From assembly GCF_000699445.3 (NCBI RefSeq), contig NC_067197.1, positions 24,659,809 through 24,723,808 of the forward strand: 64,000 nt of DNA. Direction: 5' to 3'. The position numbers and the translations under genes are program-made. The notes beneath the pieces are model-generated. The model had not been told where the DNA came from and ran no database searches. It saw nothing but the letters and a program-made list of their open reading frames with translations. Within the stretch, counting starts at the first letter, position 1, and each line of letters opens with the position of its first letter. The stretch is from Schistosoma haematobium (lineage: Eukaryota > Platyhelminthes > Trematoda > Strigeidida > Schistosomatidae). Shown in pieces: positions 21,758 through 34,921 of this stretch.

Positions 21758-23402
21758 GTATTGCATTAAGTAATAAAATCATTTCATTGTTTTAATAATT
21801 TCAAGATTTATAATTAGTATAACTGATTTTGATTCTTAAAATATTTTCTACTATAAATTTTTACAAAATGTAACATTTAGTAATAGAATTCATAATTATT
21901 ATGTAACTTAATCCAAGTTATACGTTGTACTCTATACAAATATCAAGTGATGGAATTTATGGAGCCAATTCAATTTGACGATTATTTCCATCACAGATTG
22001 ATATTGACCTAAGTATCTTTTGAAAACCAGATAACAATGAATAAATATTTTAAGCTTTATGCATTTACAACTATACGGTTGAGGACAGAATATATTTAGT
22101 AAGTAGATTATATTATATGATAATATTGTATTAACATATACTTCCTGATTTTAATTGGTTGTCTAACTAATATCAGTTCATTATGTGAAACATCACATTC
22201 TTCTTTGGTTCTTCTTCTTATTATTATTATTATCATTACATGGCCACTTTTAAACAGTCTATTTGACTGATAAACCACGGAATATAAAATAACTTGAAAT
22301 CATAGATTACGAAATCAGTTTTTAATTCCTTACAGCACCTCATAATGAAATAAACATAATCAAATCTTCAATAAGAAAAAGAAAAACAATAATTATCCGC
22401 TATGATATTTCACCTAATTCTTCTATCATAATTGAAATTCCACATTCCCCTTAGATTTCCAGATGTATATGCTACTTTTAAATCATTCAATTCCATTTAT
22501 CACAGAAATTGTTATTGTCAAATCTAATGAATCTGTATGTAATGATCTCAAAATTATTGATTTATATGAGCTGTTGGCAAATTAGTGTATTCATTTCACT
22601 TGAGAATTGTGTATTGAATACTGATATTACAAGTATTAGTGAAGATCAAAATAATGACATACTTTTGTTTATTTTGCCGAAAAATATAACTTTCTTGATT
22701 GATTGATTGATTGATCCAAACGAATAGGATTAGTTATCATTATTCAGTAATTTATCATCATTAGTAAAATGAATTCATTAAGCATATCTTAATTTATAAG
22801 GAATATGCGAATTTACATAGAATTCTCATACCGATTGTTGTTAGGTAAGTAAGTAACTGAACCGTTTTAACCGTTTCATTATTAATGATGCATAATTTAT
22901 TGGAAAATAAATAGAAAAAAGAGAATTTTTCAAACAGTTATTGAGATATTTACTTGTTGATTTCAGAAAAGAAGAAACAACTAAAAACTTTGTAACTCAC
23001 TAGTAAATCCCCAAATAACCCAGTAGAAAACATCAAATAGCAATAATATTTTGGTGAATGGTAATTAGTTTAATGCAAGACAAAAAACTGCTTCTATTCC
23101 TAACGGATCAACTGAATATAATCACATCTTACTGTTGTTATTCAAACTCAGGTTTACATTGGAAATGAACTGAGAATACATTAAGCTGTTGAGTTCCAAA
23201 TAAGACCAAATGTAAATCATAAAGTTCACTACTCATCACTATCCAGAATATAATCAGTTTTTATACAGTAACTATATTGAAACATGTCTTCAAGTTTCGC
23301 AGCAATATTATGTAAAATAAATTTGGCAAGTTGATTGCAATTTAAAACCATCGGAAAACTTACGCTAGTCGGTTATTGATAAATATGCAATATCAATGGT
23401 TC
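21758..23402. other. Intergenic AT-rich stretch
   Basis: No gene recognised. A short (TTGA)n run lies at 22695-22714. Confidence 0.5.
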
Positions 23403-23545
23403 AGATCATAAGTCAATTGAAGCTAGACCACTATGGAAAACCTGGAAGCACTGGACGGCCACTTCGTTCTATTGTGGGGCTTTTCAGCAGTGCGCATCCA
23501 CGTTTTCCATGGTGGTCTAGCTTCAACTGACTCCTGATCTCAGCC
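23403..23545 (-). repeat. Short foldback derivative of the hammerhead SINE
   Basis: The ribozyme and tail (minus) join directly to an inverted tail at the CATCCACG/TTTTCCATGG junction; the tRNA-like head is missing. The core is degraded (CTGAAAA, GAAG). Confidence 0.8.
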
Positions 23546-23854
23546 ATTAAAATTACTGTAATATACACCAAACCCTTCAAATATGCAATTATAACTAGTT
23601 TTCTATCGATTACAATTACTTTAGTCAATCAATTAAACGGGTTCTTTAACAAAAATGACCTTTGACCTCACAGAGAAAACTGCTAAAAGTTGTTCTGTAA
23701 ATTATCTATATTCATATCATTATTATACTCCTGGTGGGGTTAAGTATTTAGACTATTCGTTGATGCAGAATATTCTGCCATGTTTGAGATTGTGTTATAT
23801 TACAAGATACAATACAACACCAATAAATATTTAGGTTGACATTTGTTCTCCGAG

Positions 23855-24560
23855 CTGGTTAGTTTGGTCATAGAGCTTTCATCGTTCTTCTGAACAACAT
23901 CATCAGCACAACTTTCAGGTAGAGGTAGTGTTGTTGTCCTTTAACCCATCATTGTCCACATGTTTCTTCTGATTGTATATCCCTTTGATTTGATCCTTGG
24001 TTCTAAATTTGCCCACGATTTTTCTGATTGGTTCATAGATTGAATCGATTTTGATGTGTCTGTTGATTGCTGATTGATCTGAGTGCCCAGCTTCTGAAAA
24101 TTCTCTGGTGCTTCTAGTATTCCTTCAGTCCAACATCTCTACATCGCTTCAGTCAAATATGTGTCCATAGTTGTCCACAAATGTTGATGTAAGTGGACTA
24201 ATGTCATGGTGTTTGACCGCTAATCGATGTTCATGTATGCGGAGGTGAAAAAGGTGTCCACTTTGTCTGTTGTAGTATTTCTCGCAACTGGAATGGTTTA
24301 TTTACAGATGATGTTTCGATTTTTTCACACTGTAAGTAACCTTCAGTATGTTCTCAACCTCTTCAATAAAGTATGTACTCAGTCTATTTTGTGAGCTTTT
24401 AGTCGTCCATAATATGTTTTTATTTGTGAACCTTTTAGTGTGCATCAGTTATCACTAAGTGTACCATTTGCCTTCCACTTTGCTCAGCATTTCTCCATCC
24501 GATTGGGCCGTTGATCGGTGGTTTGTATCTTACACTTGTTGGCATAATATGCTGACGAAG
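23855..24560 (-). mobile_element. Penelope-like element 3' fragment
   Basis: Minus-strand translation gives a broken GIY-YIG endonuclease (RIHEHRLAVKHHD, FVDNYGHIFD, EAGHSDQSAINRH, IYEPIRKI) with stops. It ends leftwards in a terminal block (GTTCTCCGAGCTGG on the + strand) that also begins the element at 42683 and recurs at 24900 and 48960. Confidence 0.75.
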
Positions 24561-24899
24561 GCATTCGTGGAGAAAGTAAAGATGTTCTTGAATGGAAGCT
24601 TGCCATTAAATCTTTTATTTTGTACTATGTAGTGTGTTTTAATCAAGTTGAAATTAAAGATTTATTTGATACTGTTGATTGGATCAAATCAACTTCACAG
24701 AATGCTTTATGTTTATAACCTCCTTGAATTGTTGAATCATTACTGCGTGGAATGGATAAATCCTTAAAACTAATCTATTATCACCATCTACTGTCTTGTT
24801 ATTTACCTTCATAAGTTTGAATTTCTTTCAAGTTAGTCGTCTTTTATTTTTACTACTCACAAGGATATTTACTTCTTAATAATTGGTCACGTCCATTCG
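24561..24899. other. Gap between two Penelope fragments
   Basis: Possibly further decayed Penelope sequence, since RT-like words occur on the minus strand near 24560. Not resolvable by eye. Confidence 0.35.
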
Positions 24900-24990
24900 T
24901 TACTACTGTATTCTCTGAGTTGGGTGGTTTGATTTTGAAGCTTTCATCATCTTTCTAGACAACATCATCAACATCAACTTCAAATAGAAA
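24900..24990 (-). mobile_element. Penelope-like terminal block
   Basis: The + strand reads CTCTGAGTTGGGTGGTTTGA then AAGCTTTCATCATCTTTCTA, a diverged copy of the terminal block shared by the fragments at 23.9, 42.7 and 49.0 kb. Confidence 0.65.
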
Positions 24991-26894
24991 AGAGCTACGA
25001 GAATTTCTGTTTAAGTGACTATCAGCCTGTACTACTGACACTGAAGCTGATTGGTTGTTATCATCATCACATGCGATGCCATCGTCTACACATTCATTTC
25101 ATTTCTGCTCTTCTAGATCTAATTCTTCACTTCATATTTGTTTAAAATAAGTTGAAAAATTGGGTCTACTTCAATAGGTCAATTGATTGGTGGCTCAGAT
25201 GAGTAATAAGCCTTTAAGTTACTTCTTAATGTTTATAAATATATTTAATATGAAGCATAAGTTGTAACTGGACAGAACATTGATATAGCTACTTTTTATA
25301 GTTGTAGAAATCTATCACTTGCTAAATGTAATAGCTGAACGAAGACTGATGTGGCTCTATGAGGGGAAAAAGGCAACACTTCAAACGAGGATTTATTATG
25401 CAACATAAATAAATCAAAACTTGGTTTAAGTACACTGAGTTATATATGATTTACTGATCTAGTTAACGTTAGCTTTTGATTACATCGAAATAGGGTGTGA
25501 TTGACATAAAACAATCAGTAACTAAATCTATGTATATAAGTTGGAACATCACTAAATCAACTAAATTAACTAACAAAGACACCGAGTAATATATTTGATT
25601 CCTTTTTTCACAATAAATAAACCATATTTTGGCCTCTTCAATACATTTTCTAAGTAAGATATTTGGATTAACTATGGCTAGGGGGGTATAACTATTTGTT
25701 TTTGTTTATTATTTAAAAGATCGAAGCTAAGAATAATCCAACTATTTCAATATGTACGGTTGAAAGCTAGACTTATGTACACAAAAATGTAGTACTCGAA
25801 TAATCACATACGCTACTGTTAATTTAGCTTATCTTTTTAATGTTGTGATTCATAAATTATCATCTTTTTTCCATAACTACATTCAAAGACTTTTCTGTTG
25901 ATGTATTTGAACTGTGATTATTCTCTTGTAGATTTAAAATGCATATTCTAACTAAATACTAAATAGTAAACAATCTCCTTTTTTTTAAATAAATGTATCT
26001 GAAGTTAGACAGTGAAATCTAGCTCTCCGAGTTTTGATGTCTTTTTATAATTTGAAAGTGTATACTATTGAACTTAACAAATCGGTAATAACAATACATC
26101 TACTATGTTAATAATAACTTTGTCGTATTATAATCAAGCTACATTCTCTCACGATCAAGTTTGTAACTTAACTATTTAATATAAACAGAAAACTTTGGTT
26201 ATTTTCAAGTCTCAACTTATTCATTTTTATCCCCACATATGTATGCACACATGATTTATTTGATTAGATATTCTTTATAGTTTGTATTGAATTGTCCTAG
26301 TGACTGATTATTATCATAGAGATCACCTGGTAATAATCAGTTGATCAGTACATAACTTAGCTAATTTGTACATAGATATAAGTTAAAAAAAACATTAAGC
26401 TTATTACCTTACTTATGACTGTTTAGGGTTTAGGATTTTCCTTAAAATACTAAATGGTTTTAGGCTACAAATGAAGCATTGAGGTGAATTTCAGTTGTCT
26501 ATACTTCCAACTTTAATAGATTAACTTTGTGGTAAGACCATTTTTATAACGATATTATTTGATTAATATATAGCCCCTGAAACGAATGATTCAATACGTT
26601 ATGAACTTTTTGTCACAGTCCTGTCAAGTTCTTCTTGAAGTTAGTTGCCAGCAAGAACAAGACAGTGATTTATTTGAATGAATTTGTTCAGGTCTTGTAT
26701 TACTGTAAATTGCAAACTTAGGTCAGTGGGAGAATCAATGGAAACCAAAGTGCACCAGGTAACTGCCTCATTTTTTGAGACTTTCCAGCAGCTCACACTT
26801 ACAAATCCATATGAAATATTGAATACATCGGATTATGCAATGTAGATTATTGCATAGCTCAGTATGTAGTTGTGGAGATTGCTGAGTTCTATTG
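24991..26894. other. Intergenic AT-rich stretch
   Basis: No gene or clear repeat recognised. Confidence 0.5.
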
Positions 26895-27025
26895 AAAGCA
26901 TGAATCGATATAAGATGAACCACCATTGAAAATCTGGATAAGCACTGCTGAGGAGTTCTATACTAGAGTCAAACGGTCGTCCAGTGCTTCCAGGTGGTCT
27001 AGATGAGATCAATTCATGATTTCAA
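26895..27025 (+). repeat. Hammerhead SINE, family 2, head-less and degraded
   Basis: It shows GCACTG-CTGAGGA-GTTC...CAAA-CGGTCGTC-CAGTGC (26942-26987). The GAAA has become CAAA, so the ribozyme is dead, though stem I still pairs. Inverted tail remnants lie on the left. Confidence 0.75.
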
Positions 27026-27174
27026 TTGAATAAATTTCTAAATTGAGTCGTGTTCCTTTCGAAACCGTTGGGGTCATGGACATAGTATTGTATCGCCTTT
27101 TGGCCACACATAATCCATTAGCCCAAGGCCAAAATAAGATTTGTCTGTTGAGCTTTTGAACGTTTCTCATCCGA

Positions 27175-27176
<2 letters not shown>

Positions 27177-27205
<29 letters not shown>

Positions 27206-27207
27206 CT
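27177..27207. repeat. (AT)n microsatellite
   Basis: Uninterrupted AT dinucleotide run. Confidence 0.95.
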
Positions 27208-28504
27208 TACTAAGGTCAAAAGAGGGTTATAAATTAGTATGAGGAATCAGGATTGGGATTTAGAGTTCAAATTTAAAGTTAGGAATTATAGCAAAGGTTT
27301 TCATCACGAAGTGACATCAGCTATAATACAAAAATGCTGTTTAACTATATGAATGAATGAATTTCGTGCCCAAATCCAAGACTTACTCTCTTTAATTCCA
27401 TTGGTTCGTCCATAAGTTATAGTCTCGCAAGATCGTTATTTTTGACAAGAAAATAGTGTAAATTTGTATTTGTGTCGAGTTGCAGTTGACTATGATCACC
27501 ACAACAGATTGATTACGTGCCAATTATCAGGTTAAAACCCTCCATGGGACAAATATTAGAAGGTAGTTGTAGTTAGGATGTATTTGTTGGCGATCTCATG
27601 GTATCGAAATAATACCGAGATCGTGCCAAAATCTACAAGCGAGACTACCTCACGCACGTGAGTGCGTTCAAGATCACAAACAACGGAAAAGTATGTGTTT
27701 TGGTACAATTAAACGAAAAGTTACAGTAAAACAATCACTGGTACAGTTGGTTATAATAATAAATGTTTTCATTACACCAATCGCGTTTTCTTCATAAAAG
27801 TAGGTCACTACAAATTAATAGTGATCAATTTTTTAGAGCTGTAGTATTTACGTTTACCTTAATTATTTTTTTCAATCAAGAATTCAATGTTTCATTTATG
27901 ATTGTTGTAAATTTCTAGGACATCAGGTACCTAGGCAACTAATCACTAATGAATATACATAATTTTACTAGTTTCTACTAAATTTTGTAAGTTTTACATT
28001 TTTCCAACATAATTTTTATTATCTTAACTTTTATGATGATGTAATTAATATTATAAATAGTTTATTTACGAACGTTTTAATAAAAAATGGAAATAATGAA
28101 GTTTTAATTTAAAAAGTAAATGAACTTTAAGAGCATTTTACTCAAATCAACTGATCTTTTTGTACCAATGATTCCAAACATAAACGTTAGGGTTTTTTCA
28201 GTTTTTCATCCTAGTTTATATATATTCCATGCTGAACATTTTGATAGATGAATGTTTGTCTGAGTTAGAGTAATAATAAGTGACATTCTAGTTGATATTA
28301 TCCGATATATGTACGATTACATACACCGATCGCTAAATGGGATGAGCATCGAACTGCCGAAGATTTTGTGATTACATCATCCAAATTAACTAATCTAATA
28401 TCCCTAATGATTTCTATAATCTTTACTGGAGATGGATTTTGTAACAAATTAACATTAACTGGAGAATCATTCAAAGTCAAACAGTTTTGAACTGATATTA
28501 ATAT
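27208..28504. other. Intergenic AT-rich stretch
   Basis: Nothing recognised. Confidence 0.5.
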
Positions 28505-28650
28505 CCAGTATGAAACCAGAAATCCTGGGTTCGAGTTCCAAGTGCGGAATTGGGGATGCGAACTGCTAAGGAGTCCCATACTATGACAAAAAGGCTGTCC
28601 AGTACTTCCAGGTTTTCAGTAATGGTCTAACATTGATCACTTCATGATAT
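28505..28650 (+). repeat. Hammerhead SINE, family 2, degraded
   Basis: Box B is retained (TGGGTTCGAGTTCC). The ribozyme is broken (CTAAGGA; TGAC-AAAA). Confidence 0.7.
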
Positions 28651-29329
28651 TAAAGAATAAGAACTATTTTGTCCAATTTTCATTCTTTTTCAGTAAAACG
28701 TACTTTATCCATTCTGTATTCCACCTAAATGTCATAAGTATAAAAAAATTATGTTCAATATTCCGTAAATGTAATCGCTAAATATATTATTTACAAACTT
28801 TTAAAGAACATTTGGTATGTAACATTTTTAAGTCACTTAAATCCGTAAACAATTTTCATAATTGTTAATCATTTGAAAGTCATACCATAGTTTAGATTAA
28901 AATAATAAACATCATCTATTAATCTTAATTATTGAGTTTGTCAACTTATTAATTAAATGTGAACAATATGTATGTTTGTGGAAAGCTATAAAGATTTAGT
29001 TCATAGATAAAATTCCACATAGAAATTTCTAATGAAAGTACTCTAAAACACTAATGGTCTTCAATAGGCGTTAACTAAACGTAAACTACTCTCTAAGATG
29101 TTTCCGTTAGGATTTTATATAAATTGAAAGTAATTTTCATCATAGACTCATATAAATGGAAAAGATAATGATTATCTTTTTTAAATTATTTAAAATCTTC
29201 ACATTATTAAATTTGAACAAAGTATTCTCCGACAGCCAAATTTAAGATAAAATTCGTAAAGTTATTACGAGCATCTACGGCTTGTGGATTTAAACAAATG
29301 GGAAGAAAAGAGACTGATACATATCGATA
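28651..29329. other. Intergenic AT-rich stretch
   Basis: Nothing recognised. Confidence 0.5.
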
Positions 29330-29602
29330 ACATTATTTTGACATTGACCTATTTCCGATTATGTAACATTGGTTTGAACCTTTATTATTATTACTTATCA
29401 AAAACTAATGCACCTGTTGTCACACCATCAGTTTGTACTTTTCACGTTTCACTTAATATGTAATCGTTTTCATTGTTATCGTTGACTTATAAACTACCTT
29501 GATTGGTTTAATAATTTCATATATGCATATAAATATTACTGTATATTAGAGTAAAGCCTGATGAGGATCTAATTGGAAACAATATTGTTCGTTTATGTCT
29601 AT
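29330..29602 (+). repeat. Solo copy of the 265-bp repeat that flanks the 51-kb element
   Basis: It matches, in direct orientation, the right arm at 52049-52314 (shared words ATATGCATATAAATATTACTG and CCTGATGAGGATCTAATTG-type). No element body accompanies it, which suggests a solo terminal repeat. Confidence 0.8.
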
Positions 29603-30654
29603 GTTGTTCTAAATTTACAATATGGGAATATTTCAAATTGTGTTATATAACAAATTAATTGAGGTTAAACAATGAGTATTGTTGAATTCTAACTAACTGG
29701 TTGTATTCGGAATTTCTGAGTTTTATCTTACTTGAAGCCATTGATAAGCAATCCCAATGAGTTCTGAAAAAATTCGGCTGTCTAGATTACGTAACTATAA
29801 GATGGAAATCATCTTGAATTACAGATTACGATAACATATTCTTAAACTGTTAGTGAATAGCCTACATTGAATATTCAATGTTTGGCTACATATATAGCAC
29901 AACTATATTACTTATTATTAATCACAAGTATAGGGAATATACAATATTACTGAACTTCTGACCGTTTCTACAATAACAACACTATTACAAATAACGACGA
30001 AACCACCAACCTATGATGTGAAAAATTGTTTTGTTTACTTAATTAATGAATGTAAGATATTAATTAAAATTTATTTGTATTGTCTATATAATTTACCTGG
30101 ATGTAAATCGGACAAACCGAATGGAAAGTATTGACTTGATTTGTTAATTTTCTAGCTTACAAGTTTTTTCTGAAATAAATAAAATAGATATTAACTTTAA
30201 AAATTTTTGAAAAGGTATAGTTGAAACTAACGACTGGGTATCTGTTAAATTAAATGAATTCTTGAATAGTTCAATGGTGATAAAATCTCTGATTGTACCA
30301 TAAACGATATCATTTCCGTAAAAACTACAGATGCACTTGGCTGATAACTAACAATATGTTTAAATCCAGAGAAGACTATAATTTACCTACAACAACCTAA
30401 CATGAAAAATTCATATTTAAATGATTGATATCAAGACCAGTAGACATATTGCATAAGTAATTATATGAAGTATTTATCTCTTTTGATTCTTATATGAAAA
30501 TACACTAAAAAAGACACTTAGACTGTTGTTGAAATTTCTAACAGTAGATGCTTATAAGCAGTTAACAATGCAACCGGGAGATTTCACTTGGAAATGAATT
30601 ATCCCATAGAAATAGTGTTTTTAAAATATTTACATACAATTAAATGCAAAGATA
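29603..30654. other. Intergenic AT-rich stretch
   Basis: Nothing recognised. Confidence 0.5.
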
Positions 30655-30975
30655 GATGGTGGCTAGCAGTGGAATCCAGGATACATGTTTCGTTCTATTT
30701 GGGACTTGTCAGCGGAATGTACCTGTATCCCATATTTAATGTTCACTCCGAGACTCGAACCAGGTACCGTTCGCTTCAAACACCATCACATTATCCGCTT
30801 AGCTACTGAGTCCTGATAGCCACTTGCTTGTGTAATGTAATGAAGTTTAAATACATTTTGTATTGTTTATTTGAAGCTTCCCATTAATGTTTAGGACTGC
30901 AGTTGATCAGCCTCTTATTGGTATATGTGTATCCTGTGCTGATTGCCTCAGTATTGCTATAAGTCGCAAACAGAC
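30655..30975 (-). repeat. Sm-alpha-like SINE with hammerhead relic (family 1)
   Basis: The minus strand reads a leader block (30870-30975), a tRNA-like head with box A near 30798-30808 (TAGCTAAGCGG) and box B GGTTCGAGTC (30751-30761), then CTGACAA-GTCC-CAAATA-GAAC-GAAA (30687-30712) and CTGGATTCCACTGC. Layout and wording fit the schistosome Sm-alpha repeat, known to encode hammerhead ribozymes. Core G8 is A here, so this copy is probably inactive. Confidence 0.8.
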
Positions 30976-32164
30976 AATACGAAGTGAATTTACGTAGAAT
31001 ATTTGAAATATAACCTATTTATTATAGTATCCGAATGTCAATACTTGAAGCATCGGCAGGAAATCTGTTTACCAACTATTCGGATACATAACTTACCCCT
31101 CACACAAGAGGTCTGATTTAATTTCTTTCATTTGAACTAGTAATTATTTACTGAAACGAAACTGGAATATTTTATAACAAAAAATGACCTCTTTTTGGTC
31201 GTGAGTTTATGATATATGTATTGATACATATAACAACATATTTTTCATTTAGATAAATAACTCCAGTATTTCTAGATTTTACATTTCACGTTGATACTAT
31301 TTCAGAATACTAATACTTCGATGGAAAAACTTGATCGAATTTTTACATCACCTGTTGTTTATGTTACATAATAAAGATAACTGTGATGTAAACTTACTAA
31401 GTTGTTCGACAGATCAATAGTTCGTTTATTTTATAAATCTCAGATATCAAGAAATGTAAACGCAGTAAAGGGAAAACAACATCAAACTTATTTATTGAAT
31501 GCTACTTTGAATAATAAATACAAAGATAATCGTTTGCATATTGACGGAAATATTTAGCTCCGTCTTAATGAATAATCTGGTGAAATGCAATCGCATAGAA
31601 CTAAACCTCAATGTTAGGAAGGCGTTGGAGTCTATGGAATATTTTCTATCTCTACCTTATCTGGTAACTATTGTGTTACGATTTCATACTCAATGACATC
31701 CGTTAGTTAAAGTTACATTCTGCCATTTATACAGCTAGTTTATTGCCAGGAGTAACATTTCTTTGTTTATATGAACTACTTATCATAATCATTTGTACTC
31801 TTTTTTGAATGTTTCAGTCGTAGTATATGCTGTAAATTTATAGTGATTCACGTATTTGAAAGATATAAATACTACTTGGCTGTGCTACTGACGGTACAGT
31901 TTGTATTCTGATGTCCCACAGTTCTAGGTTCATACGGTTCTGGTGTTTAGTTTTTTCGACAAAAGTTATTCATGATGTAATAACGTGTGATATTGAGTAG
32001 TTTCTTAGTTATCTATTTACTCTCATGTACTTATTTAACTACTTGCAAGTAGTAAATAATTTCAAACGCAAACTTCAAACCGCATCATAATGATATTTCC
32101 CAAGTTATAATAAAATATTAATTGATGGGTTTCAAAGTTTATGACTCTAGATCATTTTAGATTT
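30976..32164. other. Intergenic AT-rich stretch
   Basis: Nothing recognised. Confidence 0.5.
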
Positions 32165-32215
32165 CCAAGTGAGCGGCCGATGCTCCTTCACGAGGAGTAA
32201 AAGGCGTAAGTAAGT
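32165..32215 (+). mobile_element. 3'-tail-only copy of the 33-kb retroelement
   Basis: The block GAGCGGCCGATGCTCCTTCA, with the CTCCT/AGGAG hairpin and a GTAAGTAAGTAA tail, matches the 3' end of the element at 34.93 kb. Confidence 0.75.
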
Positions 32216-32689
32216 AAAAGTAGAAAAAAGTGAACTTAAATCTTTGATGAAGACTAAGAAAAGTACCCACTGAGACATAAATTAAACTAGAGTGGTTCCC
32301 GATGAGTCAATATCCATTTGTCACCATGTATCGATAGGTTAGCTAACATCTCGGAGACCGTGAAGAGACTTATTTCTACGAACTGAATTGGCGAGATTTT
32401 TAAAATTTCCAATTCCATAGAAAATATGAACCTGTTTGATAAATTTACTATGCAGCTAAGTGTTGGGGAAATTTCTACAACATTTTCACAGCATTCCTTT
32501 GTTTTCATTAAAAATACTTACGCGATAACACAGAGAACATTTGACTACCAGCTTTCTGTCCGAAGAAATCATTATTGATATCTACATTTAGCTTACAGTA
32601 AACATTTATAGACTTAATGTATGTAAAACTATGTTGGATGTATTATTAAAAAACTATACAATATTTTTGGAAAAACAGTCGATCAGTGT
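32216..32689. other. Intergenic stretch
   Basis: Nothing recognised. Confidence 0.45.
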
Positions 32690-33004
32690 TTCTCAACTGC
32701 ATAGAAAATGGTAACTCCGCCTGTGGCTCCCCTAGAGTTACTGCCTGTCCCAAGCCCTGGTAAAGGAAGAGGGTTAGACATGGGATTAGCGACACCATCC
32801 CGTAGAAACCTAACTCGTTAAAAAAACGCTAACCAGAAAAATTATTCAAACCATTTAAACTCTGCCCTGGGAGTTAGAAGGTCTTCATTTAGAAAAACTT
32901 TGACGCCTCACGGTGAAAGCCGAGTTCCTTCATAAGCCACGAGGCCGATGCTCCTTCTAACAACCAGAGCAACAATTTTTATAGGTATATAGAACGTCCG
33001 AACA

Positions 33005-33319
33005 ATGTGGGAGACCGGGAAGACCAGTCAAATAGCAACGGATATGAGATACAATTTGGCAGTACTGGGAATCAGCGAAACCCATTGGACCCAAGTTGGA
33101 CAACAAAGGATAAATACGGGAGAGATGCTGCTATACTTCGTTCACGAAGGGGAAAATGCTCCACACACTCAGGGAGTTGCTCTAATGCTGTCCAAAGTAG
33201 CACGAAATGCACTTATAGGATGGGAATCTCACGGATCCAAAATCATCAAAGCATCATTCCAGGCAAAGAAGGAGGTGATCACAATGAATATCATCCAGTG
33301 TTATGCACCCACCAATGAT
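33005..33319 (+). pseudogene. Retrotransposon endonuclease, N-terminal piece
   Basis: AP-endonuclease-like start with the ISETHW motif (catalytic Glu) and CYAPTND motif (Asn). The rest of the domain, including the C-terminal catalytic SDH block, is missing where the SINE interrupts it. Confidence 0.85.
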
Positions 33320-33632
33320 AGCAACGACGATAGCTCAGTGGTAACGTCTCTGACTGTGATGCTGGGTGACACGAGATCGAATCCGCCAGGGAGCACCAGT
33401 TCCCTCAAGATTACAGGTACACCTTGCTGACGAGTGCCAAGTAGCACGAAACCCGGGTCCAGAGTTTCCTATTGACTACCTCAAACCACCATCTAAATCT
33501 CAATACATAGTGCCCTCAGTGTCGAGTCACCTAGACTGGTGGCCACATTGCAACATGATCGATAGCATTCGATCTGCACTAATAAGGACTAGACAAGCAT
33601 GACATTGATCACCACCCAGTGATCAATCAATT
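33320..33632 (+). repeat. tRNA-derived hammerhead SINE, family 3, inside the retroelement
   Basis: About 313 bp. The head GATAGCTCAGTGGTAACGT (box A) and GAGATCGAATCC (box B) form a tRNA-like RNA polymerase III promoter. The hammerhead at 33421-33465 follows, then an unrelated tail. It replaces the endonuclease-RT linker of the host element. Confidence 0.8.
33421..33465 (+). ncRNA. Hammerhead ribozyme, intact core
   Basis: Core CTGACGA (33427-33433), stem II GTGC-CAAGTA-GCAC perfectly paired (33434-33447), GAAA (33448-33451), self-complementary stem III ACCCGGGT, GTC with cleavage after 33459, and stem I partly paired (CCTTG with CAGAG). The very short stem III is typical of schistosome hammerheads, which are thought to work best as dimers. 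Confidence 0.8.
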
Positions 33633-33658
33633 GAGAAGGACACCTCATCAAGATTCAC

Positions 33659-34921
33659 ATGAAAGGAGATCTGAGCAAATGTGAAAACTACAGAGGCATT
33701 ACACTACTGTCAGTACCAGGGAAAGTTTTTAACAGAGTATTGCTGAACTGGATGAAAGATGCAGTAGACGCCCAACTTCGAGATCAACAAGCTGGATTCC
33801 GTAAGGATCGGTCGTGCACAGACCAAATTAGGACACTACAGATCATCGTTGAACAATCAGATGAGTGGAACTGGTCACTGTACATCAACTCCATTGATTA
33901 TGAAAAGGCGTTTGACAGTGTAGATAGGAGAACATTATGGAAACTTCTTCGATACTACAGAGTTCCCGAGAAGATTGTCAACATTAGCCGAAAGTCATAC
34001 GACGGACTACAGTGCAAGGTCGTACTTGAAGGACAACCGGCAGATGCATTTCAAGTAAGGATCGGAGTAAGACAAGCCTGTCTACTCTCTCCCTTCCTCT
34101 TTCTTCTGGTGGTCGACTGGATTATGAAGACCTCGACATCTGAGGGAAAACACGGCATACAATGGACAGCTCAGAATCAATAAGACGATCTGGACTTCGC
34201 AGATGACTCAGCCCTCCTATCGCATACACACGAACAGATGCAGACGAAGACAGCCAGTGTAGCAGCAGTCTCTGCATCAGTAGGCCTCAAAATACACTAG
34301 GGGAAAACAAAGGTCCTCAAATACAACACGGAGAACAGCAATCCAATCACTCTTGATGGAGAAACTCTGGAAGAGGTAGGATCCTTCACGTATCTGGGAA
34401 GCATCATCGATGAAAGAGGAGGTTCAGATGCAGACGTAAAGGTGAGGATTGGCAAAGCAAGGGCCGCATTCCTACAATTGAAGAACATATGGAACTCAAA
34501 ACAACTTTCAACCAATATCAAAGTGAGAATCTTCAATACGAACGTCAAGGCAGTTCTACTGTATGGAGCTGAAACTTGGAGAACTACAACAACCACAATC
34601 AAGAAAGTACAAGTATTTATAAATAGCTGTCTACGCAAGATACTCAACATCCATTGGCCGGATACCATCAACAATAGCCTTCTGTGGGAGAGAACAAACC
34701 AACTTCCAGCTGAAGAAGAAATTAGGAAAAGACGATGGAAATGGATAGGACATACATTACGCAAATCGTCAAATTGCATCACGAAGCAAGCCCTAACTTG
34801 GAATCCTGAAGGGAAAAGAGGAAGGCCAAAGAACACATTACGTCGGATAATAGAAGCAGATATGAAAAGGATGAATTACAACTGGAAGGAGCTAGAAAGG
34901 GTTGCTCAGGACAGGGTTTGA
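33659..34921 (+). pseudogene. Retrotransposon reverse transcriptase, with stops
   Basis: The frame 33659-34183 carries RT motifs up to GVRQACLLSPFLF. A TAA at 34181-34183 precedes FADD (about 34195-34206). A further TAG near 34299 and a final TGA at 34921, where family members have Trp, mark decay. The C-terminal block is open at 34442-34921. Confidence 0.85.

Noticed and set aside
22840..22860. GTAAGTAAGTAA run as a retroelement tail
   Set aside because: The hairpin that precedes the real tails is missing, so it is probably chance.
27177..27207. CRISPR-like or regulatory array
   Set aside because: Simple AT repeat; nothing in the window has spacer-repeat structure and the genome is eukaryotic.
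34297..34836. 179-codon minus-strand frame
   Set aside because: Shadow of the retrotransposon RT C-terminal block on the plus strand.
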